Both the position numbers and the translations under genes were made by a program. Positions 15,918 through 26,134 of a stretch of DNA of 58,723 nucleotides are shown here, piece after piece. The notes under the pieces are model-generated. The model did no database searches, was not told the origin of the DNA, and was given only the letters and a program-made list of their open reading frames with translations. Source of the DNA: Xanthomonas bonasiae (GTDB lineage Bacteria > Pseudomonadota > Gammaproteobacteria > Xanthomonadales > Xanthomonadaceae); assembly GCF_017163705.1 (NCBI RefSeq), contig NZ_JAFIWB010000031.1:1-58723 (forward strand), given 5' to 3'. Position 1 is the stretch's first letter; each line of letters begins with the position of its first letter.

Positions 15918-16991
15918 TCACAGCACGCCCTTGGTCGAAGGCAGCGCCGCACCCTCGCGGCGCACGGCCTGGCGCAGGGCGCGCGCCAGCGCCTTGAAGC
16001 AGGCCTCGACCTTGTGGTGGTCGTTGTCGCCGTGCACGCGCAGGTGCAGGTTCAGGCCAGCGGCATCGCACAGCGAACGGAAGAAGTGCGGCACCAGTTC
16101 GGTCGGCATGTCGCCGACGCGCTCGCGCCTGAACTCGCCTTCGAACACGAAGTACGGGCGGCCGCTGAAATCCAGCGCGGCGCTGGCCAGGGTCTCGTCC
16201 ATCGGCAGGGTGAAGCCGTAGCGGCCGATGCCGCGCTTGTCGCCCAGCGCCTGGCGCAAGGCCTGGCCCAGCGCCAGGCCGGTGTCCTCGATGGTGTGGT
16301 GCTCGTCGATATGCAGGTCGCCCTCGGCGCGCACGTCCAGCGCGAAGCCGCCGTGCTTGCCGATCTGCTCGAGCATGTGGTCGAAGAACGGCAGGCCGGT
16401 GGCGCAATGCGGGTCGCGCGCCAGGTCCAGGTCGATCTCGACCGCAATCCGGGTTTCCTTGGTGTCGCGCTGCACCCTGGCGCGGCGCGGCGCATCGGCC
16501 AGTTCGTGGGCGATGCCGGCCCAGTCCCAGTCGCCGCCGAACTGTTCGGTCTTCAGCTGGAAACCGCGGATGCGCAGGTTGTCGGCGAACTGGATGTCGG
16601 TGAGGCGGTCGCCGACCATCGCCGAACGCGCCCAGTCGATGCTGCGGTCCTGCAGGTACGGCAGCATCAGGCCGATGCCGGGCTTGCGCGTGGGCGCGTT
16701 GTCGGCCGGCCAGCTGCGGTCGACCAGCACCTCGCGGAAGGCGATGCCCTGGCTGGCGAAGATCTGCAGCATCAGGTCGTTGGGACCGTCGAACGCGGCC
16801 TGCGGATAGGCCTCGCTGCCCAGGCCGTCCTGGTTGGTGACGATGACGAACTGGTAGCCGGCATCGCGCAATTTCAACATCGCCGGGATCACGCCCTGCA
16901 CGAAGCGCAGCTTCTCGTAGGCATCGATCTGGAAGTCGGCCGGCTCCTCGATCAGGGTGCCGTCGCGGTCGACGAACAGGATCGGGGTCAT
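15918..16991 (-). CDS. hisB: Histidinol-phosphatase / imidazoleglycerol-phosphate dehydratase HisB
   Basis: 357-residue bifunctional enzyme. The N-terminal HAD phosphatase (about 1-165) has [15 protein letters not shown] and VGDRLTD. The C-terminal dehydratase (about 168-357) has [29 protein letters not shown] and [14 protein letters not shown], containing the manganese-binding histidine clusters. It catalyses steps seven and nine of the pathway. ATG at 16991 overlaps the hisC stop (ATGA). The fused form is typical of enteric bacteria and xanthomonads. Confidence 0.97.
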   Translation of the reverse strand: MTPILFVDRDGTLIEEPADFQIDAYEKLRFVQGVIPAMLKLRDAGYQFVIVTNQDGLGSEAYPQAAFDGPNDLMLQIFASQGIAFREVLVDRSWPADNAPTRKPGIGLMLPYLQDRSIDWARSAMVGDRLTDIQFADNLRIRGFQLKTEQFGGDWDWAGIAHELADAPRRARVQRDTKETRIAVEIDLDLARDPHCATGLPFFDHMLEQIGKHGGFALDVRAEGDLHIDEHHTIEDTGLALGQALRQALGDKRGIGRYGFTLPMDETLASAALDFSGRPYFVFEGEFRRERVGDMPTELVPHFFRSLCDAAGLNLHLRVHGDNDHHKVEACFKALARALRQAVRREGAALPSTKGVL

Positions 16992-18097
16992 GCCGCCGCC
17001 CTCCCCGCCTGCAGCGCGCCGAGCACGCGCTGGTTCTGCTCCGCGGTACCGAGGGTGATGCGCAGCGCATCGCCCAGGGTCGGCGCGGCACGCTGGTCGC
17101 GCACCACCACGCCGGCGCCGAGCAAGGCGCCGAACGCGGCCTCGGCATCGTCGAAGCGCAGCAGCAGGAAGTTGCCCTGCGACGGATACACGCGGCGCAC
17201 GCCGGGCAGCGCGGCCAGTGCGGTGGACATGCGCTCGCGCTCGCGGCGGATCTCGGCCACGCGTGCCGCGGTCTGGCGCAACGGCTCGGCCTGTAGCGCA
17301 GCCAGCGCCAGCTGCGTGCATGGCGCCGGAATCGGATACGGCGCCTGGCAGCGGCGCAGCACCGCGATCAGCGCCGGATCGGCGATCACGCAGCCGATCC
17401 GCGCCGCAGCCAGCGCATGCGCCTTGGACAATGTGCGCAGCACCGCCAGATTGGCGTGACGCGCCAGCAGCGTGGTCGCAGACGGCACATCGGAGAATTC
17501 GCCGTAGGCCTCGTCGACCACCAGCAAGGCGCGCCCGTGCAGGCGCTCGGCGGCGCGTTCGATCTCGGCCAGCGGGATCGCCGCACCGCTGGGATTGCCC
17601 GGCGAGCACAGGAACACCAGCTTGGCCATCTGGCTCAGTGCCGCATCGACCACCGCATCGACGTCGGTCACCAGTCCGGCCACGTCCTCGCGCAACGGCA
17701 CTTCGACGATGCGCGCGTTCTGCAGGCGCGCGCAGACCGCATACATGCCGAACACCGGCGGGGTGATCACGATCGCGTCGCGGCCCGGCTCGCACAGCGC
17801 GCGCAGCAGCAGGTCGATGGCCTCGTCGCTGCCGCGGCCGAGCAGCAACTGCTCCGGCGCGCAGGCGTACAGCGATGCCAAGGCCGCACGCAACGCTGGC
17901 GGCTGCGGATCCGGATAGCGGCGGTTGCCGGCGTCGCGGTCGGCCGGGTTGGCCCAGGCCGATTCGTTGGCGTTGAGCCAGACCTCGCCGTGCAGCGCGC
18001 TGCTGCGCGCCGAGGAGTAGCCTGCGAAGTCGCGCAGGTCCTGGCGGACCAGCGCCAGCATCGATCCCGGCATCTGCACTCCGTTCTGCGCGCTCAT
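16988..18097 (-). CDS. hisC: Histidinol-phosphate aminotransferase HisC
   Basis: 369 residues from ATG at 18097 (ATGA overlap with hisD). PLP-dependent fold-type I enzyme: [55 protein letters not shown], and the Schiff-base lysine in [14 protein letters not shown]. It transaminates imidazole-acetol phosphate with glutamate. The first 15 residues before LALVRQDLR are poorly conserved-looking, but the overlap supports this start. Confidence 0.97.
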   Translation of the reverse strand: MSAQNGVQMPGSMLALVRQDLRDFAGYSSARSSALHGEVWLNANESAWANPADRDAGNRRYPDPQPPALRAALASLYACAPEQLLLGRGSDEAIDLLLRALCEPGRDAIVITPPVFGMYAVCARLQNARIVEVPLREDVAGLVTDVDAVVDAALSQMAKLVFLCSPGNPSGAAIPLAEIERAAERLHGRALLVVDEAYGEFSDVPSATTLLARHANLAVLRTLSKAHALAAARIGCVIADPALIAVLRRCQAPYPIPAPCTQLALAALQAEPLRQTAARVAEIRRERERMSTALAALPGVRRVYPSQGNFLLLRFDDAEAAFGALLGAGVVVRDQRAAPTLGDALRITLGTAEQNQRVLGALQAGRAAA

Positions 18098-19389
18098 GCC
18101 GCCTTCTCCATGCGCAGCGCCACCGCGTTGGCGTGCGCGTCCAGGCCCTCGGCGCGTGCCATGGTCACCGCACAGGCGCCGATCGCGGCGATGCCGGCAC
18201 GGCTGGCGCTCTGCACGCTGACGAAGTTCTGGAAGCTGGCGACGCTGACCCCGCTGTAGGCGCGCGCCGCGCCGTTGGTCGGCAGCACGTGGTTGGTGCC
18301 GCTGCAATAGTCGCCCAGCGCTTCGGGTGTGTAGTCGCCGAGGAACACCGAGCCGGCCGCCTCGACCCGCTCCAGCCAGCCGCGCGGCTCGCGCAGCGCC
18401 AGAATCAGGTGTTCGGGCGCATAGCGGTTGCTGATCGCGAAGGCATCCTCGAGCGTGCCGACCTGGATCAGCCGCGACGCGGCCAGCGCCTGGCGCGCGA
18501 TCGCCGCACGCGGCAGCGTCGCCAGCTGGCGCTCGATCTCGTCCTCGACCGCATCGATCAGCTCGGCGCTGTCGGACAGCAGCAGCACCTGCGAATCCGG
18601 GCCATGCTCGGCCTGCGACAGCAGGTCGGCGGCGACGAACACGGCATCGGCGCCGACATCGGCGATCACCAGCACCTCGGACGGGCCGGCCGGCATGTCG
18701 ATCGCCGCCGCACCGGCCTGCGCCACCTGCTGCTTGGCCTCCGTGACGTAGCCGTTGCCCGGTCCGAACAGCTTGTCGCACGACGGCACCGACTCGGTGC
18801 CGAAGCCCATCGCCGCGATCGCCTGCGCGCCGCCGAGCTTGAACACGCGGTCCACGCCGGTCAGCCTTGCGGCGACCAGCACCGCCGGATCGGCCGAACC
18901 GTCGGCGCGCGGCGGCGTGCACAGCACCACCTCGCGGCAGCCGGCCAGCGCCGCCGGCACGCACAGCATCAGCGCGGTGGACGGCAACGGCGCGCTGCCG
19001 GCCGGCACGTACAGGCCGACCCGGCCGATCGGCCGCACCACCCGCTCGCAGACCACACCCGGCGCGGTTTCCACCGCATAGGGCTGGGTCATGCCGGCGC
19101 GGTGGAAGGTCTCGATCCGTGCCGCGGCCTGCGCCATCGCCTCGCGCAGCACCGCCGGCACCGCGGCTTCGGCAGCGGCGAACTCGTCGGCACCGACTTC
19201 GAAACGCTGCAGCACCACGCCGTCGAAACGCGCGGTGATCTCGCGCAGGGCGGCGTCGCCGCGGCTGCGTACGTCGTCCAGCAGTTGCGCCACCGCGGCG
19301 CGGGTCTGCGCGGCGACGGTCTGCGCCGGCCGGGTCAGGGCCTGCGTGCGCGCCTGCGCGTCGAGCGAATTCCAGTCCAGTCGGTTCAT
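18094..19389 (-). CDS. hisD: Histidinol dehydrogenase HisD
   Basis: 431 residues from ATG at 19389, overlapping hisG as ATGA. Zinc-dependent NAD dehydrogenase for the last two steps to histidine. Visible motifs include [55 protein letters not shown] and [10 protein letters not shown], with catalytic Glu-His in YAPEHL and NHVLPT near the C-terminus. Full length. Confidence 0.97.
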   Translation of the reverse strand: MNRLDWNSLDAQARTQALTRPAQTVAAQTRAAVAQLLDDVRSRGDAALREITARFDGVVLQRFEVGADEFAAAEAAVPAVLREAMAQAAARIETFHRAGMTQPYAVETAPGVVCERVVRPIGRVGLYVPAGSAPLPSTALMLCVPAALAGCREVVLCTPPRADGSADPAVLVAARLTGVDRVFKLGGAQAIAAMGFGTESVPSCDKLFGPGNGYVTEAKQQVAQAGAAAIDMPAGPSEVLVIADVGADAVFVAADLLSQAEHGPDSQVLLLSDSAELIDAVEDEIERQLATLPRAAIARQALAASRLIQVGTLEDAFAISNRYAPEHLILALREPRGWLERVEAAGSVFLGDYTPEALGDYCSGTNHVLPTNGAARAYSGVSVASFQNFVSVQSASRAGIAAIGACAVTMARAEGLDAHANAVALRMEKAA

Positions 19390-20300
19390 GCCAGCGAACG
19401 CTCCACCGTCAACACCATCAGCCCCTGCGCGCCGGCGCGCTCCAGTTCCTCCATGCGCTGCCAGGTGATCGCGCCGTGGCACATGGTCTGCAAGTGCAGC
19501 GGGCCGTCGGCGTCGCCGGGCAGTTGCACCAGCGGATCGGCATCGGGCAGCAACCGGGTCAGTTCGGCGACGTGGTCGCGCGAGGCGCGGAACATCAGCA
19601 GCTTGCTGTCGCGCAGCTTGAGCACACCGTCGAGCCGGCGCAGCAGCATCGCCGCCAGCCCGGCGCGGGCGTCGCCCGGTTCGCGCACCGGCCCGGCCAG
19701 CACCGCCTCGCTTTCCAGCAACGTCTCCACCGGCTTGAGCTGGTTGGCGGCCAGGGTCGCGCCGCTGGAGACCAGATCGCAGATCAGGTCGGCGGTGCCC
19801 AGGCGTGGCGCGATCTCCACCGAGCCGGACAGCTCCACTACCTGCGCGTCGAGGCCGCGCGCTTCCAGCCAGTCGGCCAGCACCGCCGGATAGCTGGTGG
19901 CGATGCGCTTGCCCTGCAGTTGTTCCGAACCGGTCCACTCCCAGCTGTCGGGCACCGCCAGCATCAGCCGGCACTGGCCGAAGTTCAGCCCGCGCAACGC
20001 GCGGTAGGCCTCCGGCAGGCCGTTGCGGCGGCGCTCGCCGGCCTGCTCTTCCAGCTCGTTGCGGCCGACGATGCCGAAATCGCAGACGCCGTCGGCGATC
20101 AGCCCGGGGATGTCGTCGTCGCGCACCAGCAACAGGTCCACCGGCAGCGACTCGCCGTAGCAGAACAACTTGTCGCGGCTCTCGCGCCAGCTCAGCCCGC
20201 AGGCGGCCAGCACCGCCCGCGCCGGCTCGGCCAGGCGGCCACTCTTCTGGATCGCGATACGCAGCCGGTCACGCGCCGGCGCTGCCAGGGAAGCACTCAT
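19386..20300 (-). CDS. hisG: ATP phosphoribosyltransferase, long form HisG
   Basis: 304 residues. Long-form HisG: catalytic domain (about 12-225) with [39 protein letters not shown] and the PRPP loop [14 protein letters not shown], followed by an ACT-like C-terminal domain (about 230-304) for histidine feedback inhibition. It catalyses the committed step. ATG at 20300 follows the TrpR-like gene by nine bases. Confidence 0.97.
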   Translation of the reverse strand: MSASLAAPARDRLRIAIQKSGRLAEPARAVLAACGLSWRESRDKLFCYGESLPVDLLLVRDDDIPGLIADGVCDFGIVGRNELEEQAGERRRNGLPEAYRALRGLNFGQCRLMLAVPDSWEWTGSEQLQGKRIATSYPAVLADWLEARGLDAQVVELSGSVEIAPRLGTADLICDLVSSGATLAANQLKPVETLLESEAVLAGPVREPGDARAGLAAMLLRRLDGVLKLRDSKLLMFRASRDHVAELTRLLPDADPLVQLPGDADGPLHLQTMCHGAITWQRMEELERAGAQGLMVLTVERSLA

Positions 20301-20309
20301 CAGGACATC

Positions 20310-20636
20310 TCAATGGGAATCGGAGGGGCGCGCCGCTTGCCGGCGCAGCGCCGCGGCATAGCCGCCGGCGCCGTATTCCAGGGTCCGCGCGACGCGGCCG
20401 ATGGTGGTCACGCTGACCTGGGTCAGCTCGTGGATCTCGCGGTACGGCACGCCCTTGAGCAGCAGCGGCACCACCCGCCAGCGATCGGACATCGCCTCCA
20501 GCTCGGCCGGCGTGCACAGGTCCTGCAGGAACGCGGCGACCTCCTGCGGCTTGCTCAGGTGGGCCAGGGCGCGCGAAAGCGCCTTGAACGAGGTGTCGCT
20601 GTCGCGATCGGGTTGCGTGGCGGGTCGTTGTTTCAT
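20310..20636 (-). CDS. TrpR/YerC-family regulator, likely his operon repressor (HisR)
   Basis: 108 residues. The YerC/YecD branch of the TrpR family is recognised by DLCTPAELEAMSDRWRVVPLL, GVPYREIHELTQVSVTTIGRVAR with a helix-turn-helix at about 62-83, and an L.YGAGGY tail. It is the first gene of the his operon, and a 24-base palindrome lies between it and the promoter region. In related bacteria regulators of this family control histidine genes (knowledge of the family); autoregulation with histidine as corepressor is inferred here. Confidence 0.85.
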   Translation of the reverse strand: MKQRPATQPDRDSDTSFKALSRALAHLSKPQEVAAFLQDLCTPAELEAMSDRWRVVPLLLKGVPYREIHELTQVSVTTIGRVARTLEYGAGGYAAALRRQAARPSDSH

Positions 20637-20642
20637 TGCGAT

Positions 20643-20666
20643 AATGTAATAGCGTGTTAGTACATT
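20643..20666. promoter_or_regulatory. Palindromic candidate operator of the his operon
   Basis: A 24-base imperfect palindrome with AATGTA/TACATT ends (20643-20648 and 20661-20666) and 18 of 24 positions symmetrical. It starts seven bases upstream of the regulator's ATG, in an AT-rich island within GC-rich DNA. Size and placement fit a TrpR-type dimer site that would block transcription initiation. Confidence 0.6.
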
Positions 20667-21050
20667 AACGCGATTGGACAGGCCGGGTCAAGCCGCGGCG
20701 CGCGGGCGTTCTGCGGTTGTTGTGTTCGGCCCTTGATCGGCGCAAGGGCGCCATGCGATCTGTCGCGGCTGAAGCCGCTCCTACAACGCACGCACACCGC
20801 TTCCTGCAGGAGCGGCTTCAGCCGCGACAGGCGCTCGCAGCGATCGCATCGGCCAAGGGTGCACGCACCGCTTAGGTCGCCGCCACGGGAACGCCTGGTT
20901 GCAACAGCGAACGCGCCTTGCGCTCGCCGTTGCGTGAGCGGCTTCAGTGGCGGCAGGCTCTGGTCATCCGCGTCGCGACTGAAGTCGCTCCCACAAGGGA
21001 CATGCGGCGCGCCCGTCCAGGCTGCGCCATCCCCGGCCCTGCCGGCCCGC
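20667..21050. repeat. Intergenic region with REP-like inverted pair
   Basis: Between the his regulator and hisS. It holds a face-to-face pair of REP-like units, TGTCGCGGCTGAAGCCGCTC at 20761 onward and its complement ending in GGCTTCAGCCGCGACA at 20804-20830, able to form a long hairpin, plus a third unit (GCGACTGAAGTCGCTCCCAC) at 20969-20993. No gene is supported. Both flanking operons are on the minus strand, so the pair sits just downstream of hisS, where it could stop transcription or protect a 3' end. Confidence 0.75.
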
Positions 21051-22454
21051 TCAGGGCATGACCTTGGCCTGCTCCAGCTCGACCAGCAGGGTGCTGGCGA
21101 GTTCGTCGCGGGCGACGTCGAACTGCTGCTCGCGCACCAGGTCCTTGACCGCGACCACGCCACGCGCCAGTTCGTCGTCGCCGGCCAGCACCACGAAGCG
21201 GATGCCGGCGCGCGCGGCGTACTGGAACTGCTTGCCGACCTTCTTCGGCTCCATCTGCACTTCGGTATTGATCCCGCCCGCGCGCAGGCGACGGGCGATG
21301 TCCAGCGCGTCGTCCAGCTTGGCCTCGTCCATCAGCGCCACCATCGCCTGCACGCTGCTGGAGGCGATGCCGTCGATCAGCCCGGCCTCGCGCAGCTGCC
21401 AGAACAGGCGGGTCAGGCCGATGGAGATGCCCACGCCCGGCAGCCTGGACTTGCTGTAGTGGCTGGCCAGGTCCTCGTAGCGCCCGCCCGAGCAGATCGA
21501 GCCGATCTGCGGATAGTCGGTCAGCAGGGTCTCGTAGACGGTGCCGGTGTAGTAGTCCAGGCCGCGGGCGATGGAGAAGTTCAGGCAGTACGCGGTTTCC
21601 GGCACGCCCAGCGCCTTGACCAGGGCCAGCACTTCGCGCAGCTCGGCCACGCCTTCGCGCAGCGTCGCGCTCGATGCGGCCGCCGCGGCCAGCGCATCCA
21701 GCCGCGCCAGCGCGTCGTCGTGGCCGCTGGAGCGCACCGCGACGAAGGCCAGGATCTGCTCGACCTGCTCGGCCGGGATCGCGAAGCCTTCGCCGGCCAG
21801 CGTCTCGCGCACGTAGTCGGCGCCGCGCTTGTCCAGCTTGTCGACCTCGCGCAGCACCGCCAGCTGGCGCTCGCCCTCGGCCACGCCCAGGCTCTCGAAG
21901 AAGCCGCGCATCAGCTTGCGGTTGTTCAACTGCACCGCGAACGCGCCGATGCCCAGTTCGGCGAACACCGCGTGGATCACCGCCAGCACTTCGGCGTCGT
22001 AGCGGATGCTCAGCGCATCCTTGCCGATCACGTCGATGTCGCATTGGTAGAACTCGCGGAAACGGCCGCGCTGGGCGCGCTCGCCGCGGTACACGCGCTG
22101 CATCTGGTAGCGGCGGAACGGGAAGCTCAGCTCGTGTTCGTGCTCGGCCACGTAGCGCGCCAGCGGCACGGTCAGGTCGAAGCGCAGCGCCAGCTCCGGC
22201 AAGCCGCCCTCGCCGCCGGCGTCGGCCGCAGCGTTGGCCAGCGCGCCGGTGGACTGCACGAAGTACACCTGGCGCTCGGTCTCCCCGCCGGACTTGGTCA
22301 GCAGCACGTCGGACAGTTCGAACACCGGCGTCTCCACCGGCAGGAACCCGAACCGCTCGTAGTTGCGGCGTATGACGTCCAGCATGCGCTGGAACGCGAT
22401 CTGCTCGCGCGGCAGCAATTCCATGATGCCGGGCGGCGTACGGGGCTTGATCAC
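21051..22454 (-). CDS. hisS: Histidyl-tRNA synthetase
   Basis: 467 residues from GTG at 22454, chosen because AGGAG lies ten bases upstream and because the protein then begins [15 protein letters not shown]. The frame stays open upstream, but those residues are not family-like. Class II synthetase motifs: [19 protein letters not shown], motif 2 [29 protein letters not shown], histidine A motif [14 protein letters not shown] and motif 3 region [14 protein letters not shown]. The anticodon-binding domain (about 370-467) ends the chain. It charges tRNA-His. Divergent from the FNR-type gene, and separate from the his operon. Confidence 0.96.
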   Translation of the reverse strand: MIKPRTPPGIMELLPREQIAFQRMLDVIRRNYERFGFLPVETPVFELSDVLLTKSGGETERQVYFVQSTGALANAAADAGGEGGLPELALRFDLTVPLARYVAEHEHELSFPFRRYQMQRVYRGERAQRGRFREFYQCDIDVIGKDALSIRYDAEVLAVIHAVFAELGIGAFAVQLNNRKLMRGFFESLGVAEGERQLAVLREVDKLDKRGADYVRETLAGEGFAIPAEQVEQILAFVAVRSSGHDDALARLDALAAAAASSATLREGVAELREVLALVKALGVPETAYCLNFSIARGLDYYTGTVYETLLTDYPQIGSICSGGRYEDLASHYSKSRLPGVGISIGLTRLFWQLREAGLIDGIASSSVQAMVALMDEAKLDDALDIARRLRAGGINTEVQMEPKKVGKQFQYAARAGIRFVVLAGDDELARGVVAVKDLVREQQFDVARDELASTLLVELEQAKVMP

Positions 22455-22564
22455 GTGCAAAACTCCTGCGATTCGGGGGCGAGCGGACGCCAATTCTAGC
22501 CGCACCGACTGCTGGCGGCCGCATCGTCGTATCATTCTCCGGTGCCGACGCCGCTGCCACGCCC

Positions 22565-23320
22565 ATGACCAGGCCTCCTTCCGGATTCGCCCTGCCCTAT
22601 GCCGAGCCCGCCGCGGCACGGGATCCGCGTGCGCACGAATGCCTGCATTGCGCGGTGCGGCACCTGGCGATCTGTTCGGCGCTGGCCTGCGACGAGGTGC
22701 AGGCGCTGGAACGGGCGACCACCTCGCACGCCTACGCCGCCGGCGCCACCGTGGCCCGCACCGGCGAAGCGCGGCAGGCGGTCTATACCGTCACCGCCGG
22801 CGCCCTGCGCCTGGTGCGCACGCTGGCCGACGGCCGCCGCCAGGTGGCCGGCTTCGTGTTGCCGGGCGACTACGTCGGGCTCAGCGAATCGGCCAAGCAC
22901 CGCCACGACATCGAAGCCATCGCCGACAGCCGCGTGTGCCGGGTCCCGGTGGCGCAGATGCAGCAGCTGCGCAGCCAGTTCCCGCAGCTGGAACGCAAGC
23001 TGCTGCAACGCGCCTGCCTGGAACTGGACGCCGCGCAGGACGCGGCGCTGGCACTGGCGCGGCTGCAGCCGTCCGAGAAGCTGGCCGACTTCCTGCTCAA
23101 ACTGGCCGCACGCGCGGCGCGCCAGGGCGACTCGGGCAACAAGGTGACCCTGCCGATGGGCCGCGGCGACATCGCCGACCATCTGGGCCTGACCATGGAA
23201 ACGGTGAGCCGCACCTTCACCAAGCTGCGCCAGCAAGGCCTGATCGCGCTGCCGCAGCTGCACGTGGTCGAGATCCGTGACTTCGCCGCCTTGCACCGGC
23301 TGGCGTCCGACGAGGACTGA
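22565..23320 (+). CDS. fnr: FNR-type transcription regulator with a cysteine cluster
   Basis: 251 residues. The N-terminus has Cys26, Cys29 and Cys37 ([13 protein letters not shown]) and a distant Cys125 (DSRVCRV), the arrangement that binds an oxygen-labile [4Fe-4S] cluster in FNR/FnrL proteins. A cyclic-nucleotide-binding-like beta roll spans about 45-130, then a dimer helix, then a helix-turn-helix with [10 protein letters not shown]. The E-x-x-S-R pattern is the FNR recognition helix that reads TTGAT half-sites. It probably controls the switch to low oxygen. No TTGAT-N4-ATCAA site is evident in the 110-base gap to hisS. C-terminal part is full length. Confidence 0.88.
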   Translation: MTRPPSGFALPYAEPAAARDPRAHECLHCAVRHLAICSALACDEVQALERATTSHAYAAGATVARTGEARQAVYTVTAGALRLVRTLADGRRQVAGFVLPGDYVGLSESAKHRHDIEAIADSRVCRVPVAQMQQLRSQFPQLERKLLQRACLELDAAQDAALALARLQPSEKLADFLLKLAARAARQGDSGNKVTLPMGRGDIADHLGLTMETVSRTFTKLRQQGLIALPQLHVVEIRDFAALHRLASDED

Positions 23321-23664
23321 GCAGGGCGACGGCGGCGTTTTTTTCGCCAGCCCCTGTCTACACCTTGCACCACCGGGGCCGCACCGACTTATCCACAGGT
23401 TTCCAGGGCAACGCTCCACATCCGCTGTGGACAACCCGCCGTGCCCGCCCGCGAACGCTTTGGGCTGCCGACGCAGATTGCGCCTTGGTGGACAACCCGA
23501 GCGAGCCGACGCCTCCGGATCGGCGCGAACGCCGCCCGGCGACGTCTCCGTGAATGCTTCAGACCCGAGCCATGCCTTGCCACGCGCGCGGGCATAGACT
23601 TGCGCCGCGATACACCTGCGGCGGCGCCGCGGTGCCGGAGGGGGGAACCAACGGGAGGGCAACC
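23321..23664. promoter_or_regulatory. Intergenic region with DnaA-box-like sites
   Basis: No gene fits here. It contains a perfect DnaA box TTATCCACA at 23389-23397, a second box TTGTCCACA on the other strand at 23426-23434 and a weaker TTGTCCACC at 23487-23495. The middle box is part of a perfect inverted repeat TCCACA-N5-TGTGGA at 23415-23431. Three such sites in 107 bases, away from any replication gene, suggest a DnaA-titrating or DnaA-regulated locus rather than an origin; no AT-rich unwinding region is seen. Confidence 0.5.
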
Positions 23665-23985
23665 ATGTTCGTCGCCATCGATGTGCCGCAAGACCCCCGC
23701 GCCTGCGTGATGCTGGATCGCGAAAGAGAACTGGACTTCTGGAAGGCGCATTTCGCCCAGGCTCCGTTCCATCAGCCCGGGCATGCGTTCACCGACTACG
23801 AGCCGGCGCTGAAACTGGCCTACGACGCCTACCTGAAGTACCACGGCCAGCGCTTCGAGGACGTCGCCCCGCAGCTGCGCGACGTGTTCCTGCGCGACCA
23901 TCCCCGCTCGCGGCTGGACTGGCTGCAGGTGCGCAGCGTGGTGCAGGCCGCCTGGTTGCGGCTGCAGCCGCAGGATCAGGACTGA
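23665..23985 (+). CDS. Small conserved-looking hypothetical protein
   Basis: 106 residues from ATG at 23665, with a strong GGGAGGG ribosome site nine bases upstream that decides this start over a longer frame. The sequence is soluble and rich in aromatic and charged residues: ERELDFWKAHFAQAPF, HAFTDYEPALKLAYDAYLKYHG, LRDVFLRDHPRSRLDW. No signal peptide or membrane segment, and no family recognised. It may be expressed from the DnaA-box-bearing region upstream. The good ribosome site and codon use make it a probable real gene. Confidence 0.72.
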   Translation: MFVAIDVPQDPRACVMLDRERELDFWKAHFAQAPFHQPGHAFTDYEPALKLAYDAYLKYHGQRFEDVAPQLRDVFLRDHPRSRLDWLQVRSVVQAAWLRLQPQDQD

Positions 23986-24088
23986 GCTGCGCCCCGGACC
24001 GCGCGCCACGGTGCGCGCGGGACGCAGGCGGCGGCGCGGCGGCCCGGACAGCGGCGCCGCCGCCGGGTCAGGCGGCGGCAGATCTCAC

Positions 24089-25390
24089 TCAGCCGGCCAA
24101 CAGGCGCGCGCGCAGCGCCGCGTAGTCCGGCGCGATCGGCTCGGCGTGCGCCGGTCGCTGCAACAAGGCCGCCAACGCCGGCGGCACCGGCACCGGCTGA
24201 CCGATCAGCGGCTCGACCACCGCCTCGAACTTGGCCGGATGCGCGGTCGCCGCCACCGCCCAATCGCCGGCATCGGCCTCCGCGCCCTCGGCGCGGATCT
24301 GCTGCAACACGTGCAACGCCGTCGCGGTATGCGGGCAATGCACCTCGCCGTAGCGGCGGAAGCGCTCGCCGATCAGCTGGCGGATCTGCGCATCGTCCAC
24401 CGAATAGGACTGGAACTGGGCGCGCAGCGCGGCATCGTCGCCGCGGTACAGCCAGCGCAGGCGCTCGAAATTGCTCGGCGCGCCGACGTCCATGGCATTG
24501 GCCACGGTGGCCACGCTGGGCTGCGGCGCGTAGTCGGCGCCGGCAAAGTAGTCCGGCAGCACGTGGTTGGCGTTGGTCGCCAGCACGATGCGCCCCAGCG
24601 GCACGCCCAGTCCGCGCGCCAGGATCGCAGCCAGCGCATTGCCGAGGTTGCCGGTCGGCACCACCAGGTTCAGCGGCTGCGCGCGCCCGGCGTAATGCAC
24701 CAGCGCGCTATGCGCGTAATAGCTCATCTGCGGCAGCAAGCGGCCCAGGCTGATGCTGTTGGCCGAACTCAGCGGCGCCTGCGCCTGCAGTTCGACATCG
24801 TTCAAGGCCTGCTTGACCAGCGCCTGGCAGTCGTCGAACGAGCCGGCCACGCGCAGCGCCTGGATGTTGTCGCCGAAGCAGCCCAGCTGGTGCGCCTGCC
24901 GCGGCGACACGCGCCCGTCCGGATACAGCACCACCACGCGCAGGCCGGGCTGGCGATGGAAGGCGGCGGCCACTGCCGCACCGGTGTCGCCGGAGGTGGC
25001 GACCAGGATGGTCAGCGGCGTGGCGGCATCGCGGCGCAGCCGGGCCAGGCAGGCGGCGAGGAAGCGCGCGCCGAAGTCCTTGAACGCGGCGGTCGGCCCA
25101 TGGAACAGCTCCAGCGCGTGGTCGCCGGGCGTGGCCAGCGGCTGCAGCGGCGCATCGAAATCGAAGGCTTCGGCGCAGATCGCCGGCAGCTCGGCGGCGA
25201 GCGCGTCACCGTCGAAGAACGGGGCCAGCAGGGTCGCCGCGGTCTCGGCCAGGCTGGCGCCGGCCTGCAGCTCGCGCACCGGCGGCATGCGCTCGGGCAC
25301 GTACAGCCCGCCATCGGGCGCCAGGCCGGCGGCGATGGCCTGGCTGAGGCTGGCGGCGGGCGCGGCATTACGGGTGGAAATGAAGTTCAT
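24089..25390 (-). CDS. thrC: Threonine synthase
   Basis: 433 residues. PLP enzyme of the long form: MNFISTRNAAPA start, GPTAAFKDFGARFLA with the PLP lysine (about residue 107), ATSGDTGAAVAAAF phosphate-binding loop, PTGNLGNALAAILA and VATNANHVL. It converts O-phosphohomoserine to threonine. Third gene of the thr group in transcription order, but separated from thrB by a 744-base spacer packed with inverted repeats. Confidence 0.96.
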   Translation of the reverse strand: MNFISTRNAAPAASLSQAIAAGLAPDGGLYVPERMPPVRELQAGASLAETAATLLAPFFDGDALAAELPAICAEAFDFDAPLQPLATPGDHALELFHGPTAAFKDFGARFLAACLARLRRDAATPLTILVATSGDTGAAVAAAFHRQPGLRVVVLYPDGRVSPRQAHQLGCFGDNIQALRVAGSFDDCQALVKQALNDVELQAQAPLSSANSISLGRLLPQMSYYAHSALVHYAGRAQPLNLVVPTGNLGNALAAILARGLGVPLGRIVLATNANHVLPDYFAGADYAPQPSVATVANAMDVGAPSNFERLRWLYRGDDAALRAQFQSYSVDDAQIRQLIGERFRRYGEVHCPHTATALHVLQQIRAEGAEADAGDWAVAATAHPAKFEAVVEPLIGQPVPVPPALAALLQRPAHAEPIAPDYAALRARLLAG

Positions 25391-25439
25391 GGTGGTTCCA
25401 TCGGCAGGGGGAATTCGATCGCACTGTCATCCGTGACTG

Positions 25440-26125
25440 TGGCACTGCTTGGTTGCTGCTCTTGTCGTTGCTCTTGTTGTTGCTCTGCCCTTGCTTCGGC
25501 TGTTGCTTTTTTTGCTTTTCGATCTCCCGTGAGGCGCGGCAAGCAGGATGGGTACAACCCCCGCAGGGGGCGACGCGCAGGATGCGCGTCGTTTTCGGCA
25601 GGCACATGGATGTGCCTTCCGAAAATTCCCATCCTGCTTGCGGACCCGCGCGTAGCGCGGGCGCGCCGCCCGGGTGTGCTTTCTTTTGGTTACTTTTCTT
25701 TGCACAAGCAAAGAAAAGTGACCCGCGCCAGCGGAAGCTTTGCTCCTGCTCCTGCTCCTGCTCCTGCTCTTGCTCCTGCTCTTGCTTTGAATCTTCAAAC
25801 CAAAGCAAAAGCAGAGGCAAAGGCAAAGGCTTTCGCCTTGCGGCGAGTCACTTTTCTTTGCTCGCGCAAAGAAAAGTAACCAAAAGAAAGCGCGCCCTGC
25901 CGAGCGCCCTCCGCGCTGCGCGCTCCGGGTCCGCGTCCATGACGGGGATTCGCGGAAGGGGCATCCTGCCCCTGCCGCGAACGGCGCACATCCATGTGCG
26001 CCGCCCCTTCGGGGTTTTTCCCCGCCATGGCCGCCGCTTCGGAAGGGAACCCGGTACGGCAACAGCAAAAGCAACAGCAAAAACAACCCCGAAAGCAACA
26101 ACAACAGCAACAGCAACAGCTCGGC
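25440..26125. repeat. 690-bp structured repeat block between thrB and thrC
   Basis: A perfect 24-base inverted repeat (25679-25702 and 25867-25890, CTTTCTTTTGGTTACTTTTC at its start) encloses a run of GCTCCT/GCTCTT hexamers at 25742-25789. Each 24-base arm also belongs to its own hairpin (CTTTTCTTTG/CAAAGAAAAG at 25693-25718 and 25851-25876). Outside these are a 13-base inverted repeat CAAGCAGGATGGG (25540-25552 with 25628-25640) and palindromes such as GGCGCACAT-CC-ATGTGCGCC (25983-26002). The outer edges are mirrored tracts of TTGCTCTTG and CAACAGCAA type. Small open frames inside appear to be by-products of the repeats. Confidence 0.85.
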
Positions 26126-26134
26126 TACGCGCCG

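Noticed and set aside
22565-23320. The regulator as Clp, the xanthomonad CRP homologue
   Set aside because: Clp lacks the N-terminal cysteine set. The C-x2-C-x7-C plus Cys125 pattern and the E-x-x-S-R recognition helix point to the FNR branch.
25742-25789. Regular short repeats that might suggest a CRISPR array
   Set aside because: The units are contiguous six-base repeats without unique spacers, and no cas gene is in the window.
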